NCBI GenBank assembly: GCA_012727745.1
Contig: JAAYGJ010000006.1
Coordinates: forward strand, 1 to 12,519
Length of the DNA stretch: 12,519 bases
Source of the DNA: Clostridia bacterium
GTDB taxonomy: Bacteria > Bacillota > DSM-521 > Neomoorellales > Neomoorellaceae
Reading direction: 5' to 3'
Both the position numbers and the translations under genes were made by a program. The first letter of the stretch is position 1. The number at the start of each line of letters is the position of its first letter. This document shows, one piece after another, positions 4,927 through 11,931 of the stretch. The notes beneath the pieces were generated by a model, which saw only the letters and a list, made by a program, of their open reading frames with translations, was not told the DNA's origin and searched no databases.

Positions 4927-6117
4927 CTATTTCAGTTCACTCACAAATTGCTTTAAGCGCTCCAGACCAGTATTAATGGCATCCATAGAGGTTGCATAAG
5001 ACATACGCATATAAGGTTCCGCGCCAAAGGCAACGCCCGGCACGACTGCTACCTGGAAGTGATTTAACAGCGCCGCAGCCACATCTGTCGAATTATTGAG
5101 TTGCTGGTCCCGGAATTTACGGCCAAACAGTGCGCCGATATAAGGAAAGACATAGAATGCGCCTCCGGGTTTATTGCAGGTAATACCCGGCAATTCCCTT
5201 AAGCCCGCCAAAATACGATTGCGACGCTGCTCAAACTCCTGGCGCATGGCCTTTACCGGTTCCTGGCTGCCGGTGAGGGCGGCCAGCGCAGCTTTCTGCG
5301 CTATGGAATTAGGGTTGGAGGTGGACTGGCTCTGTAAATCAGTCATGGCCTTGGCAACATTGGCGGGAGCAGCAGCATAACCTATCCGCCAGCCGGTCAT
5401 AGCATAGGTCTTTGAGACTCCGTCGATCAGGACTGTCCGGGCTTTAATTTCCGGACCCAGGGCAGCAATGCTGGTGTGGCTGCCGCCGTCGTAGAGCAGT
5501 TCGGCATAAATCTCATCAGAGAGGACCACCAGATCATGGGCCAGTATCACCTCTGCCAGGGCTTCCAGCTCCCCGCGGCTATAGACGCTGCCGGTGGGAT
5601 TGCAGGGTGAGTTCAAGACTATCATCTTGGTGCGAGGGGTAACTGCCTCTTTGAGGGCGGCCGCGCTTAATTTAAAATCAGTATTAGCATCAGTATTGAT
5701 CACCACCGGCACCCCGCCGGCCAATTTTATCTGTTCATAGTAGCTTACCCAGTAAGGAGCACTGATGATTACTTCATCGCCCTCGTTAAGTAGAACCTGC
5801 ATGGCATTATAAAGGGAGTGTTTAGCGCCGTTGGATACTACAATCTCAGACGGTTCATAGCTGACCCCCCGCTGCTGAAGATAATTACATACAGCCTGGC
5901 GCAATTCCGGTATACCCGCTACCGGCGTATAGCGCGTGAAATCTGCCTCCAGGGCAGCAATAGCGGCCTGTTTAATAAATTCGGGAGTACCAAAATCAGG
6001 CTCCCCGGCACTAAAGTTGATTACCTCAATGCCTTTCGCTTTCATAGCTTTCGCCTGGGCATCAATGGCCAGAGTGGGCGAGGGGCTGATCTCGACAGCC
6101 CTGCGGGCAAGTTCCAT
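4927..6117 (-). CDS. aspB: Pyridoxal-phosphate aspartate aminotransferase (class I, subgroup Ib)
   Basis: A 396-residue fold-type I aminotransferase of normal length. Motifs in order: FSAGEPDF (substrate-binding loop, 35-42), YTPVAGIPELR, SNGAKHSLYN (95-104), SAPYWVSY, NSPCNPTG with N173, LSDEIYAELLYDG with D201 (pairs with the PLP nitrogen), GVSKTYAMTGWRIGY with the Schiff-base lysine K236 and R244 (PLP phosphate), and R371 near the C-terminus (substrate alpha-carboxylate). It should catalyse L-aspartate + 2-oxoglutarate to oxaloacetate + L-glutamate in the cytoplasm; related amino acids may also serve. The ATG at 6117 is chosen because GGAGGG lies 7 nt upstream; an in-frame TTG at 6132 falls on that Shine-Dalgarno sequence. 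The gene appears monocistronic behind a long structured leader. The symbol rests on family resemblance; substrate specificity is inferred. Confidence 0.92.
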   Translation of the reverse strand: MELARRAVEISPSPTLAIDAQAKAMKAKGIEVINFSAGEPDFGTPEFIKQAAIAALEADFTRYTPVAGIPELRQAVCNYLQQRGVSYEPSEIVVSNGAKHSLYNAMQVLLNEGDEVIISAPYWVSYYEQIKLAGGVPVVINTDANTDFKLSAAALKEAVTPRTKMIVLNSPCNPTGSVYSRGELEALAEVILAHDLVVLSDEIYAELLYDGGSHTSIAALGPEIKARTVLIDGVSKTYAMTGWRIGYAAAPANVAKAMTDLQSQSTSNPNSIAQKAALAALTGSQEPVKAMRQEFEQRRNRILAGLRELPGITCNKPGGAFYVFPYIGALFGRKFRDQQLNNSTDVAAALLNHFQVAVVPGVAFGAEPYMRMSYATSMDAINTGLERLKQFVSELK

Positions 6118-6151
6118 AATAATTCCCTCCAAACTTTGAATTTACTGCTTT

Positions 6152-6298
6152 GTTGCTATCGAAATTTACGTATGGCAGTTACTTTAGAGCGTCCAGCAAA
6201 TCTACAGGTAGGTGGCCGTTTCAAGACAGTAGTGAGCCGGGGCTTATCACGTACACTTTAGCCTTCTTATCCTGGCTGTCAGTTGAAAAGATAGCAAC
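6152..6298 (-). ncRNA. Structured leader RNA of the aminotransferase gene, possible riboswitch
   Basis: Read leftward, GTTGCTATC (6298-6290) pairs perfectly with GATAGCAAC (6160-6152), closing a 147-nt domain. Inside, TTTCAA and GACAG (6288-6276) pair with CTGTC and TTGAAA (6229-6219): 11 bp with a 2-nt bulge. Within that arm GTGA/TCAC and GCC/GGC can stack. The remaining segment (about 6218-6161) can form a third arm (ATTTGC with GTAAAT, TGG with CCA, and a small CTAC/GTAG hairpin). The layout is a three-way junction beginning at the predicted transcript start. It lacks the T-box sequence and I do not recognise a known riboswitch core. The folding was done by eye. Confidence 0.45.
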
Positions 6299-6299
6299 G

Positions 6300-6305
6300 A
6301 TTATA
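6300..6305 (-). promoter_or_regulatory. -10 box (TATAAT) upstream of the structured leader
   Basis: A perfect TATAAT on the minus strand; the -35 at 17 bp is only TTTTTG. The start point expected about 7 nt downstream falls at the first bases of the closing stem, so the leader RNA would begin with it. The promoter lies after the sigF stop codon, giving the aminotransferase its own transcript. Confidence 0.5.
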
Positions 6306-6350
6306 TTTTACCATCTCTGCAGCAAAAATTCCTGCCTTTATGTTCTTTCG

Positions 6351-6369
6351 CTAATTTTCTGTAAAATAG
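6351..6369 (-). terminator. Weak AT-rich hairpin after sigF
   Basis: CTATTTT and AAAATTAG pair around ACAG (one bulged T) immediately after the sigF stop. It is AT-rich and lacks a U-tract; no better terminator is visible between sigF and the aminotransferase. Confidence 0.25.
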
Positions 6370-7155
6370 CTAATTTGCCCCGCTGCTATCATCCCCTTGC
6401 ATCAAATACCGTATTTTTTTAAGCGCCTGGCGTTCAATGCGGGAAATTTGTACCTGTGACAGCCCCAAGCGCTCCGCCACCTCGGCCTGGGTTTTATCTT
6501 GAAAGAAACGCAGCACTATTACCCGGCGGTGTTTTTCCGGTAGCTGTCGTAAAACGTCTTTTAGAGCTATTTTGTCAAGCCATTCCGGTTCTTCCCCGGC
6601 TTCCGAGGCTAGCTGATCCAGAACATAAATCGGGTCACCATCATCCTGATAGACTGTGTCATGGATAGAGCCGGGCGACTGCACTGCCTCCAGGGCAGCC
6701 ACAATTTCCTCCCGGGATAATTCAGTGGCCCCAGCAATCTCACTTAAAGTCGGTTCCCGGCCTAACTTTTTTGCTAATTCCTCATGGGCGCGTCTGACCT
6801 TAAATGCTGTTTCCTTTAAAGAACGGCTGACTTTAACGGTACTGTCATCTCTTAAAAATCGTCTTATTTCCCCCAGGATCATCGGCACAGCGTAGGTAGA
6901 AAACCTGACCTGGTAACTTAAATCGAATTTATCAATAGCTTTAATCAGGCCAATAGTCCCGATCTGAAAAAGGTCCTCCAGTTCATAATTTCGTTTTTCG
7001 AACCGTTGCACCAGACTAAATACAAGCTTTAAATTGCAATTAATTAACCGTTCCCGTGCTTCTTTATCTCCTGCTTTGGCCCGTACTAACAACTCCTCGG
7101 TCTCTTTTTCTGACAGGAGGGGAAAACGGGGCAGGTTCATTTCTGAAAGGCGCAT
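6370..7155 (-). CDS. sigF: RNA polymerase sporulation sigma factor SigF (SpoIIAC)
   Basis: A 261-residue sigma-70 family protein. Region 2 spans about 38-115 (NLKLVFSLVQRF, ELEDLFQIGTIGLIKAIDKFD, RFSTYAVPMILGEIRRFLRDD), region 3 about 116-160 and region 4 about 205-253 (RQLPEKHRRVIVLRFF, then the helix-turn-helix TQAEVAERLGLSQVQISRIE). SigF is the first forespore-specific sigma factor, held inactive by SpoIIAB until SpoIIAA is dephosphorylated. Identity rests on position as the third gene after spoIIAA and spoIIAB, since SigG resembles it in the core regions. The ATG at 7155 follows GAGGG, 15 bp beyond the spoIIAB stop, so the genes are translated from one message. Full length with no missing regions. 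Confidence 0.96.
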   Translation of the reverse strand: MRLSEMNLPRFPLLSEKETEELLVRAKAGDKEARERLINCNLKLVFSLVQRFEKRNYELEDLFQIGTIGLIKAIDKFDLSYQVRFSTYAVPMILGEIRRFLRDDSTVKVSRSLKETAFKVRRAHEELAKKLGREPTLSEIAGATELSREEIVAALEAVQSPGSIHDTVYQDDGDPIYVLDQLASEAGEEPEWLDKIALKDVLRQLPEKHRRVIVLRFFQDKTQAEVAERLGLSQVQISRIERQALKKIRYLMQGDDSSGAN

Positions 7156-7170
7156 ATATCCCTCGCCACC

Positions 7171-7620
7171 TTAATTACCTGGCCGTTCACCTTTATATTT
7201 TTTAAACATCCTAACCTGCGTCCCCTGATCCGGTTCAGAAGTAACTTCAAGCCCATCCATAAAAGACTGCATAAAGGCAAAACCGAGCCCCATCCGTTCC
7301 TGATCGGTCGAAAAAGCGGGCTGCATGGCCTGGGCAATGTCTGCAATACCCCGGCCCCAATCTGTTACAGTAATTGTCAGCCCGCTAGAATCCCGTTCTG
7401 CCGTTACGCGCACCTTACCCCGGGGTTCGCCGTCATAGCCGTGGATAATGGCATTGGAGACTGCTTCCGAAACAGCTACCTTGATCTCTTCCATTTCATT
7501 CAAGGTTATATCCACCTGAGCGGCAAAAGTAGCTACCGCTACCCTGGCCAGGCCTACATTTTCAGGCAGGCTAAGAAATTCCAGCGTCATACTGTTTTCC
7601 CTGATTACCTGGTCAGCCAT
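7171..7620 (-). CDS. spoIIAB: Anti-sigma F factor / serine kinase SpoIIAB
   Basis: A 149-residue GHKL-type ATPase/kinase. The N-box is SEAVSNAIIHGY (51-62, catalytic E52 and Mg-coordinating N56), the G1 box DWGRGI (87-92), and the ATP-lid/G2 box ERMGLGFAFM. R26 in the ENVGLAR segment corresponds to the arginine that contacts sigma-F in Bacillus. SpoIIAB binds and inhibits SigF with ATP, and phosphorylates SpoIIAA. The ATG at 7620 shares one base with the spoIIAA stop (TGATG), indicating translational coupling, and has GGGAGGG about 8 nt upstream. This start gives about ten residues more than usual; the in-frame ATG at 7590 would give the usual N-terminus, but its upstream region lacks a good Shine-Dalgarno sequence. 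Confidence 0.97.
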   Translation of the reverse strand: MADQVIRENSMTLEFLSLPENVGLARVAVATFAAQVDITLNEMEEIKVAVSEAVSNAIIHGYDGEPRGKVRVTAERDSSGLTITVTDWGRGIADIAQAMQPAFSTDQERMGLGFAFMQSFMDGLEVTSEPDQGTQVRMFKKYKGERPGN

Positions 7621-7961
7621 CAGCCGATCCCTCCCGGGTTATTTTGCGGTCCGTTGGCCTCGATAGTCATAATTTTATCTAATCCAGATAGCTGCAACAA
7701 GCGTAAGACCTGAGGCTTCGGTCGGCAAATAACCATCCTGCCCCCCTGTTTCTTTAAACGCCGGTAACGGCCCAGGATTACCCCCAGGCCAGAGCTGTCG
7801 ATAAAAGAAACACCTTCCATGTCCAGCAGCAATACTTCCGGACGGGCATGGTCCAGGCTCGCTTCCAGCTCCCGGCGCAATTCGTCAGCGCTATGCATAT
7901 CCAATTCCCCTTTGAGCCGCGCCCATAGCTCTTTACCTTCCATGCTAAAAAAAACCTGCAA
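7620..7961 (-). CDS. spoIIAA: Anti-sigma F factor antagonist SpoIIAA
   Basis: A 113-residue STAS-domain protein. The core LWARLKGELDMHSADELR is followed by the phosphorylation loop FIDSSGLGVILGRY; S57 corresponds to the serine phosphorylated by SpoIIAB (S58 in Bacillus). Unphosphorylated SpoIIAA frees SigF from SpoIIAB. Start choice: the longest frame begins with ATG 8018, which would lie inside the sigma-H promoter, upstream of the predicted transcript start. TTG 7961 has GAGGGGG with an 8-nt gap and gives the usual family length. The ribosome binding site is enclosed in a hairpin (7968-7997). First gene of the spoIIA operon, overlapping spoIIAB by one base. The in-frame ATG (7943) is a less likely start. 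Confidence 0.96.
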   Translation of the reverse strand: MQVFFSMEGKELWARLKGELDMHSADELRRELEASLDHARPEVLLLDMEGVSFIDSSGLGVILGRYRRLKKQGGRMVICRPKPQVLRLLQLSGLDKIMTIEANGPQNNPGGIG

Positions 7962-7967
7962 TAGAAA

Positions 7968-7997
7968 AACCCCCTCAATATTATTCCGCAGGGGGTT
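7968..7997 (-). promoter_or_regulatory. Hairpin burying the spoIIAA ribosome binding site
   Basis: Read leftward, AACCCCCT (7997-7990) pairs perfectly with AGGGGGTT (7975-7968), an 8-bp stem with five G-C pairs and a 14-nt loop. The right arm is the Shine-Dalgarno sequence for TTG 7961. The left arm sits at the predicted start of the sigma-H transcript. Confidence 0.6.
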
Positions 7998-7999
7998 AT

Positions 8000-8029
8000 T
8001 AATTCGCCTTTCAGCCATGTTCTTCCTGC
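8000..8029 (-). promoter_or_regulatory. Sigma-H promoter of the spoIIA operon
   Basis: Read leftward: GCAGGAAGA (8029-8021) matches the sigma-H -35 RNAGGAWWW at all but one position, then 12 bp, then GGCGAATTA (8008-8000), a full match to RNNGAATWW. Position between dacF and spoIIAA is the same as in Bacillus subtilis, where spoIIA is sigma-H and Spo0A dependent. I did not find a convincing Spo0A box. Confidence 0.75.
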
Positions 8030-8044
8030 TAAATAATGGCAGAA

Positions 8045-9292
8045 TTATTGTCGAATAGTAAAGACTGCTTTGATTACCCGTACAATCAGCTGTCCCAGGG
8101 TGGCCCGCTCAACCGTCTCTCCGGCTAACAGATCGACGCGGTCTACTTCCTGGCCTTCTTTAAGCACTACAACCTGCCCGATTTTCTGTCCTGCTTTAAC
8201 CGGAGCGTCAATAATTGCCGGTAGCTCGGCCCGGGCTGTTACCGTTTCAGCCTGGCTGGCCAAGCGGCTCACCCTGGCGCCTACTTTTTCCTCTACCACC
8301 AGTTTTAACTGTTCTGCCTGGCCTTTGCCAACCGGGACGGTGCAAACAACCTGCCCAGGGCTATAAAGGAGCTGGAAAGCCCACTGTTTAAAAGCCCAGT
8401 TGTACAGCTTCATCGACTCTGTAAAATGCCCCCGGGGAATATCAACTCCCATAACCACCGCAATAAAACGTAAATTATCACGTTCTACTGTAGATACCAG
8501 ATTAAGGCCTGCCGCATCGGTAAAACCGGTTTTAAAACCGTCAGTGCCTGGGTACCAGTAAAGCATTAAGTTTGTATTATCCAGGATAGACAGGGGCTCT
8601 TCCCGAAAGGTGTATTGCTTGATCGATGTCCACTCGCGAATTTTAGGGTATTTAAGCGCATAGCAGGCCAGCACAGCCATGTCATAGGCAGAGGTATAGT
8701 TTTGCTCATCATGCAGGCCGTGGCAATTAGTAAAGTTAGTATTAGTTAGACCCAGCTCTTTGGCCTTGGCATTCATCAGTTCTACAAAGGCTTCTTCCGA
8801 ACCTGCCAGGTGTTCAGCGATCGCCACGGCAGCATCATTGGCTGAGGCTACCGCAATAGCTATTAACATTTGTTCCAGGGGAAAGGTTTCCCCGGCAGCC
8901 AGGAATACTTCCGAACCGCCAAAGCTTTCCGCCCGTTCACTGGTTATCACTTCTTCCTCCAGCCTGGCCTGACCGTTGGCTACCATATCCATTGCTACTA
9001 CCATGGTCATCAATTTGGTCATGCTGGCGGGATAATAACGCTCGTGAGCATTTTTCTCCCATAAAACTTCCCCCGTAAGGGGGTCCATCAGAATAGCACT
9101 CTTGGCCTCAAGGGTTAAACCTGGTGCTGTCACTTTGCTTTCGACTGGTGCAACGGTTTCCGTTTCATCCTGCCGGGCTACCGCTGTTTGCTCCACCCCG
9201 GTTGAAGGAGCTTCTTTTTCGACCCTCAACAGCCCTGGACCTAGCCAGAGCACCATCACCAATGCCAGAAGGATAAACCCTATTCTCTGCAA
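8045..9292 (-). CDS. dacF: D-alanyl-D-alanine carboxypeptidase DacF (class A low-molecular-weight PBP)
   Basis: A 415-residue peptidase S11 protein with an N-terminal signal segment (IGFILLALVMVLWLG, 4-18). All three active-site motifs are present: SMTK (S90 nucleophile, K93), SAN (150-152) and KTG (254-256). The C-terminal PBP5-like beta domain runs from about 312 to 400, ending in VIKAVFTIRQ, probably an amphipathic membrane anchor. It removes the terminal D-alanine of peptidoglycan stem peptides on the outer membrane face. A low-complexity linker (24-58) rich in E, T and V follows the signal. TTG 9292 is the start, with AAGGGGGTG just upstream; no ATG competes. Position directly before spoIIAA, as in Bacillus where dacF is a forespore gene, supports the name. 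A weak TTCATA / TAATAT pair lies upstream; no sporulation promoter is convincing. Confidence 0.93.
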   Translation of the reverse strand: MQRIGFILLALVMVLWLGPGLLRVEKEAPSTGVEQTAVARQDETETVAPVESKVTAPGLTLEAKSAILMDPLTGEVLWEKNAHERYYPASMTKLMTMVVAMDMVANGQARLEEEVITSERAESFGGSEVFLAAGETFPLEQMLIAIAVASANDAAVAIAEHLAGSEEAFVELMNAKAKELGLTNTNFTNCHGLHDEQNYTSAYDMAVLACYALKYPKIREWTSIKQYTFREEPLSILDNTNLMLYWYPGTDGFKTGFTDAAGLNLVSTVERDNLRFIAVVMGVDIPRGHFTESMKLYNWAFKQWAFQLLYSPGQVVCTVPVGKGQAEQLKLVVEEKVGARVSRLASQAETVTARAELPAIIDAPVKAGQKIGQVVVLKEGQEVDRVDLLAGETVERATLGQLIVRVIKAVFTIRQ

Positions 9293-9401
9293 GTTGCCAC
9301 CCCCTTAAGCAGGCTTGTTCTCTTAAACTTATATTAGCCTCAGGGGTAAAATATGAACATATATAGCCTCGCTATAAAATTTTAGGGGTACAGCTGATAA
9401 T

Positions 9402-9427
9402 TTAAGCTAGCCCCTCCGTTAGCTTAA
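9402..9427 (-). terminator. Hairpin overlapping the end of deoB
   Basis: TTAAGCTA (9402-9409) and TAGCTTAA (9420-9427) form a perfect 8-bp stem that includes the deoB stop codon. A second small hairpin (TATAGC/GCTATA) follows at 9364-9376. Neither has a clear U-tract, so readthrough into dacF is possible. Confidence 0.35.
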
Positions 9428-10588
9428 CAACAGCGACGCAAAACTTTGACCGGCCAGTTTATAGTTAACCCCCAGCATTTCTGCCACCGTGGCGCCGAGG
9501 TCAGCAAAAGTGGGGCGCACGCCAATGTTTAACTGCCGGATGCGGTTGCCATAAATTAATACGGGCACATATTCCCGGGAATGATCAGTGCTGGCGGTGG
9601 TCGGATCGCAGCCGTGATCAGCCGTAAGTACTAGAACATCATTTTGATTAAGTAGCTGCCACAATTCTGGCAGGCGCCGGTCAAAAGCTTCCAGGGCAGC
9701 AGCATAACCGGCAACGTCATTGCGATGGCCGTAGTGCATATCAAAATCTACCAGGTTAGTAAAAATTAAACCCCTTTCACCTTCCCGCATATAGTTTATA
9801 GTCTGGTCTATCCCGTCCATATTATCGCGAGTATGGACCCAGCGGCTGATACCCCGGCCTGCAAAGATATCTTTAATCTTACCAACTGCTTTTACCTGCA
9901 GCCCGGCGTCTGTCGCTGCATCCAGCAACGTTGGCTTCACCGGGGGCAGGGAAAAATCCTGGCGTCTCTCAGTGCGGATAAAATTTCCTTTCTCACCGAC
10001 AAAGGGGCGAGCTATAACCCGACCCACTGCATGTTCACCCTGGAGCAGCTCCCGGGCAATTCTACAGTAGCGGTAAAGCTCCTGTACTGGGATAATATCT
10101 TCATGAGCTGCAATCTGGAAAACACTGTCGGCTGAAGTGTACACAATCGGCGAGCCGCTGGCTAAGTGTTGCGCTCCCAGTTCAGCCAGAATGGCCGTGC
10201 CTGAAGCAGGCTTATTACCCAGAACTTTACGTCCGATCGCCTTTTCAAAAGGCTCAATAATTTCCGGGGGGAAACCATGGGGATAGACGGGAAAGGGCCG
10301 CTCCAGGATAAGTCCGGCCAGCTCCCAGTGGCCGCTAGTTGTATCCTTGCCAGGTGAACGGGCAGCCATCTTACCATAGGCCGCCAGCGGCGCAGCTACA
10401 GGCCCATTACCTCGCAAAGGTATGATATTTCCTATCCCCATCCGCACCAGGTTTGGTATTTGCAAAGAAACAGCAGCAGCAATATTGCCAAGGGTATTGC
10501 TGCCGCTATCACCGTATTTATCTGCATCAGGTAAAGCACCTACACCAACACTATCCAGTACAATTAAAATTACACGATCTATTATCAT
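9419..10588 (-). CDS. deoB: Phosphopentomutase
   Basis: A 389-residue alkaline-phosphatase superfamily enzyme of full length. It interconverts ribose 1-phosphate and ribose 5-phosphate (and the deoxy forms) in nucleoside salvage, in the cytoplasm, with two Mn ions. Metal ligands and the phosphorylated threonine can be placed by comparison with Bacillus cereus DeoB: D12 (VLDSVGVG), T84 ([10 protein letters not shown], phospho-acceptor), D283 and H288 ([11 protein letters not shown]), D324 and H325 (LTADHGCDP), H336 (TDHSRE). ATG 10588 is the only reasonable start; GGAGGC lies about 14 nt upstream, longer than usual. It follows xerD by 69 bp. No nucleoside phosphorylase gene is present next to it. 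Confidence 0.97.
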   Translation of the reverse strand: MIIDRVILIVLDSVGVGALPDADKYGDSGSNTLGNIAAAVSLQIPNLVRMGIGNIIPLRGNGPVAAPLAAYGKMAARSPGKDTTSGHWELAGLILERPFPVYPHGFPPEIIEPFEKAIGRKVLGNKPASGTAILAELGAQHLASGSPIVYTSADSVFQIAAHEDIIPVQELYRYCRIARELLQGEHAVGRVIARPFVGEKGNFIRTERRQDFSLPPVKPTLLDAATDAGLQVKAVGKIKDIFAGRGISRWVHTRDNMDGIDQTINYMREGERGLIFTNLVDFDMHYGHRNDVAGYAAALEAFDRRLPELWQLLNQNDVLVLTADHGCDPTTASTDHSREYVPVLIYGNRIRQLNIGVRPTFADLGATVAEMLGVNYKLAGQSFASLLLS

Positions 10589-10646
10589 AATAATTGCTGC
10601 TTGCCTCCATAAAATAATTGTAATGTATAATTGCCAGGTTAATTAT

Positions 10647-10665
10647 GTGCCTGTACTTCAGGCGC
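10647..10665 (-). terminator. Hairpin at the end of xerD
   Basis: GCGCCTG and CAGGCAC (one T-G pair) form a 7-bp stem with a 5-nt loop that includes the xerD stop codon. The tail is ATAATTAACC, so termination would be partial at best; it may simply separate xerD and deoB in one message. Confidence 0.35.
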
Positions 10666-11545
10666 GAGGATGGGTTTTATCATAGACCTCGCGGACCTTT
10701 TTTTTAGTCAGGTGGGTATAAATCTGGGTGGTGCCAATATCAGCATGACCAAGAAGTTCCTGAACCGAGCGCAAATCAGCCCCGTTCTCCAGCAGGTGGG
10801 TAGCAAAGGAATGGCGCAAAGTATGGGGGGTTATTGTTTTTTTGATATTGGCTGCTCTGGCATAAGCTTTGAGGATTTTCCAGCAGCCCTGCCGGGAAAG
10901 GCGGCGACCATGCTGATTAACAAACAGAGCCGGCTCAGTTGTTTTCTTGATTAGCTTGCCCCGTCCATTTTCCAGGTATGTCCGCAGGTGAAAACAGGCA
11001 ACCTGTCCCATTGGTACTACCCTTTCCCGCGACCCCTTTCCCAGACAGCGGACGAACTCACCCTGCAGGTTGACATGATCAACATTAAGCTGTACCATTT
11101 CTGAAACCCGCAAGCCGGTAGCATAAAGTAGCTCCAGCATGGCTTTGTCCCGCAAGCCTGCCGGTGTATCAGAGCGGGGTTGACTTAAGAGTTTTTCAAC
11201 CTCGCTAACTGTCAACACCAGTGGTAATTTTTTAATCTGACGAGGCGATTCTAGATCAGCAGTAGGATCTTCATCTACCAGCCGTTCCCGTTTTAAAAAG
11301 CCAAAAAAAGATTTCAGCGCCGCCAGGTGCTGCGATATAGTCGCCGGCGACCGGCCCTCTTGCTGCATTTTTACCACATAAGCCACCAGCAAACCACGGT
11401 TGACTTTACTGAATGAGTCAACCCGGGAATTTTTCAGATACCTGATAAATTGCTGTAAATCGCTGTTGTAGGAAGCGAGGGTATTTTCCGCCAGGCCCCG
11501 TTCAACCACCAGGTAATAAAGAAAATCATCAATTATTTTTTGCAA
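10658..11545 (-). CDS. xerD: Tyrosine recombinase XerD
   Basis: A 295-residue tyrosine recombinase. The N-terminal SAM-like core-binding domain covers about 1-85 (DDFLYYLVVERGLAENTLASY). The catalytic domain has R146 (ATGLRVSE), K170 (GKGSRERVVP), H241 and R244 (HTLRHSFATHLL), H267 (LGHADIGTTQ) and the nucleophile Y276 (QIYTH). XerD acts, usually with XerC at dif, to resolve chromosome dimers. Length, the VVERGLAENT opening and the neighbourhood (spoIIM, deoB, dacF) favour XerD over a phage integrase. TTG 11545 is chosen as start because GGTGGTG lies about 5 nt upstream and the protein then begins as family members do; the longer frame from ATG 11578 lacks a ribosome binding site and would lie upstream of a TATAAT at 11575-11570. 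Confidence 0.92.
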   Translation of the reverse strand: MQKIIDDFLYYLVVERGLAENTLASYNSDLQQFIRYLKNSRVDSFSKVNRGLLVAYVVKMQQEGRSPATISQHLAALKSFFGFLKRERLVDEDPTADLESPRQIKKLPLVLTVSEVEKLLSQPRSDTPAGLRDKAMLELLYATGLRVSEMVQLNVDHVNLQGEFVRCLGKGSRERVVPMGQVACFHLRTYLENGRGKLIKKTTEPALFVNQHGRRLSRQGCWKILKAYARAANIKKTITPHTLRHSFATHLLENGADLRSVQELLGHADIGTTQIYTHLTKKKVREVYDKTHPRA

Positions 11546-11569
11546 GGCACACCACCGTTCCCTAAAGGT

Positions 11570-11575
11570 ATTATA
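11570..11575 (-). promoter_or_regulatory. Candidate -10 box of xerD
   Basis: A perfect TATAAT on the minus strand, 24 bp before the chosen xerD start; the -35 region (AGCTGA at 17 bp) is poor. Together with the terminator at 11643-11667 it suggests xerD starts a new transcription unit. Confidence 0.35.
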
Positions 11576-11642
11576 CATCTATTTCCACATCATCAGCTTG
11601 ATCTCCTTTATAATTGTTTAAAATAGTTTAAAATACGTAAAA

Positions 11643-11667
11643 AGTCCGCCCGTTTAGGCGGAGGACT
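11643..11667 (-). terminator. Rho-independent terminator after the 79-aa membrane protein gene
   Basis: Read leftward, AGTCC pairs with GGACT and the CGCC region with GGCG (bulge on one side) around a short A/T loop, followed by TTTTT. It lies 4 bp past the stop codon. Confidence 0.75.
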
Positions 11668-11671
11668 AGTT

Positions 11672-11911
11672 TTAACGACCTTGATAATAATTTTTTAGCT
11701 TTGTTAACAAACTTTCCAGCCCACCATTGTCCTGCGGCAAAGCTGCCGCAGGAGCTTCCTCCTGCTGTGGTAAAAAGATAGTATCCGTAGTCACATCCCG
11801 GTCAGCATCTGTGCCAACTATAAACTGGCCTACCAATACCGTTGCTACTAAAATTACAGCCAATAACCAGACAAATTTTTGCCGCCATTTATTTATTGTG
11901 ACTACTATCAT
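11672..11911 (-). CDS. Small single-pass membrane protein of unknown function (79 aa)
   Basis: A 79-residue protein: a short basic N-terminus (NKWRQK), one strong hydrophobic segment (FVWLLAVILVATVLVGQFIVG, about 13-33), then an acidic, proline/alanine-rich stretch (DADRDVTTD, QQEEAPAAALPQD) and a short C-terminal helix (LESLLTKLKNYYQ). By the positive-inside rule the tail should be outside the membrane. I do not recognise a family. It is 20 bp downstream of spoIIM and shares its message, ending at a strong terminator. Bacillus has a small membrane protein gene (yqzK) next to xerD, but I see no similarity. ATG 11911 is chosen because GGAGGGGAGGG precedes it; the longer TTG start overlaps that sequence. 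Confidence 0.7.
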   Translation of the reverse strand: MIVVTINKWRQKFVWLLAVILVATVLVGQFIVGTDADRDVTTDTIFLPQQEEAPAAALPQDNGGLESLLTKLKNYYQGR

Positions 11912-11931
11912 AGCCCTCCCCTCCAAATCTG

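Noticed and set aside
5818..6261. 147-codon plus-strand frame over the aminotransferase start and leader
   Set aside because: Antisense to a clear gene and to the structured leader, with no start signal. The MAVTLERPANLQ stretch inside looks protein-like but is only 29 codons without a ribosome binding site.
6152..6298. Interpretation of the folded leader as 6S RNA
   Set aside because: 6S RNA is a long rod with a central bubble; here the main inner helix pairs within the 5' half and leaves a separate 3' arm, and the domain leads directly into a gene.
9293..9401. Possible sigma-F/sigma-G promoter before dacF
   Set aside because: TTCATA with a downstream TAATAT is present, but spacing and -10 match to the sigma-F and sigma-G consensus are poor.
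9833..10135. 100-codon plus-strand frame inside deoB
   Set aside because: Antisense to deoB, whose catalytic residues are all conserved; no start signal.
10658..11545. Reading the tyrosine recombinase as a phage or mobile-element integrase
   Set aside because: Length, N-terminal sequence and core gene neighbours fit the housekeeping XerD; there are no att repeats, tRNA gene or phage genes nearby.
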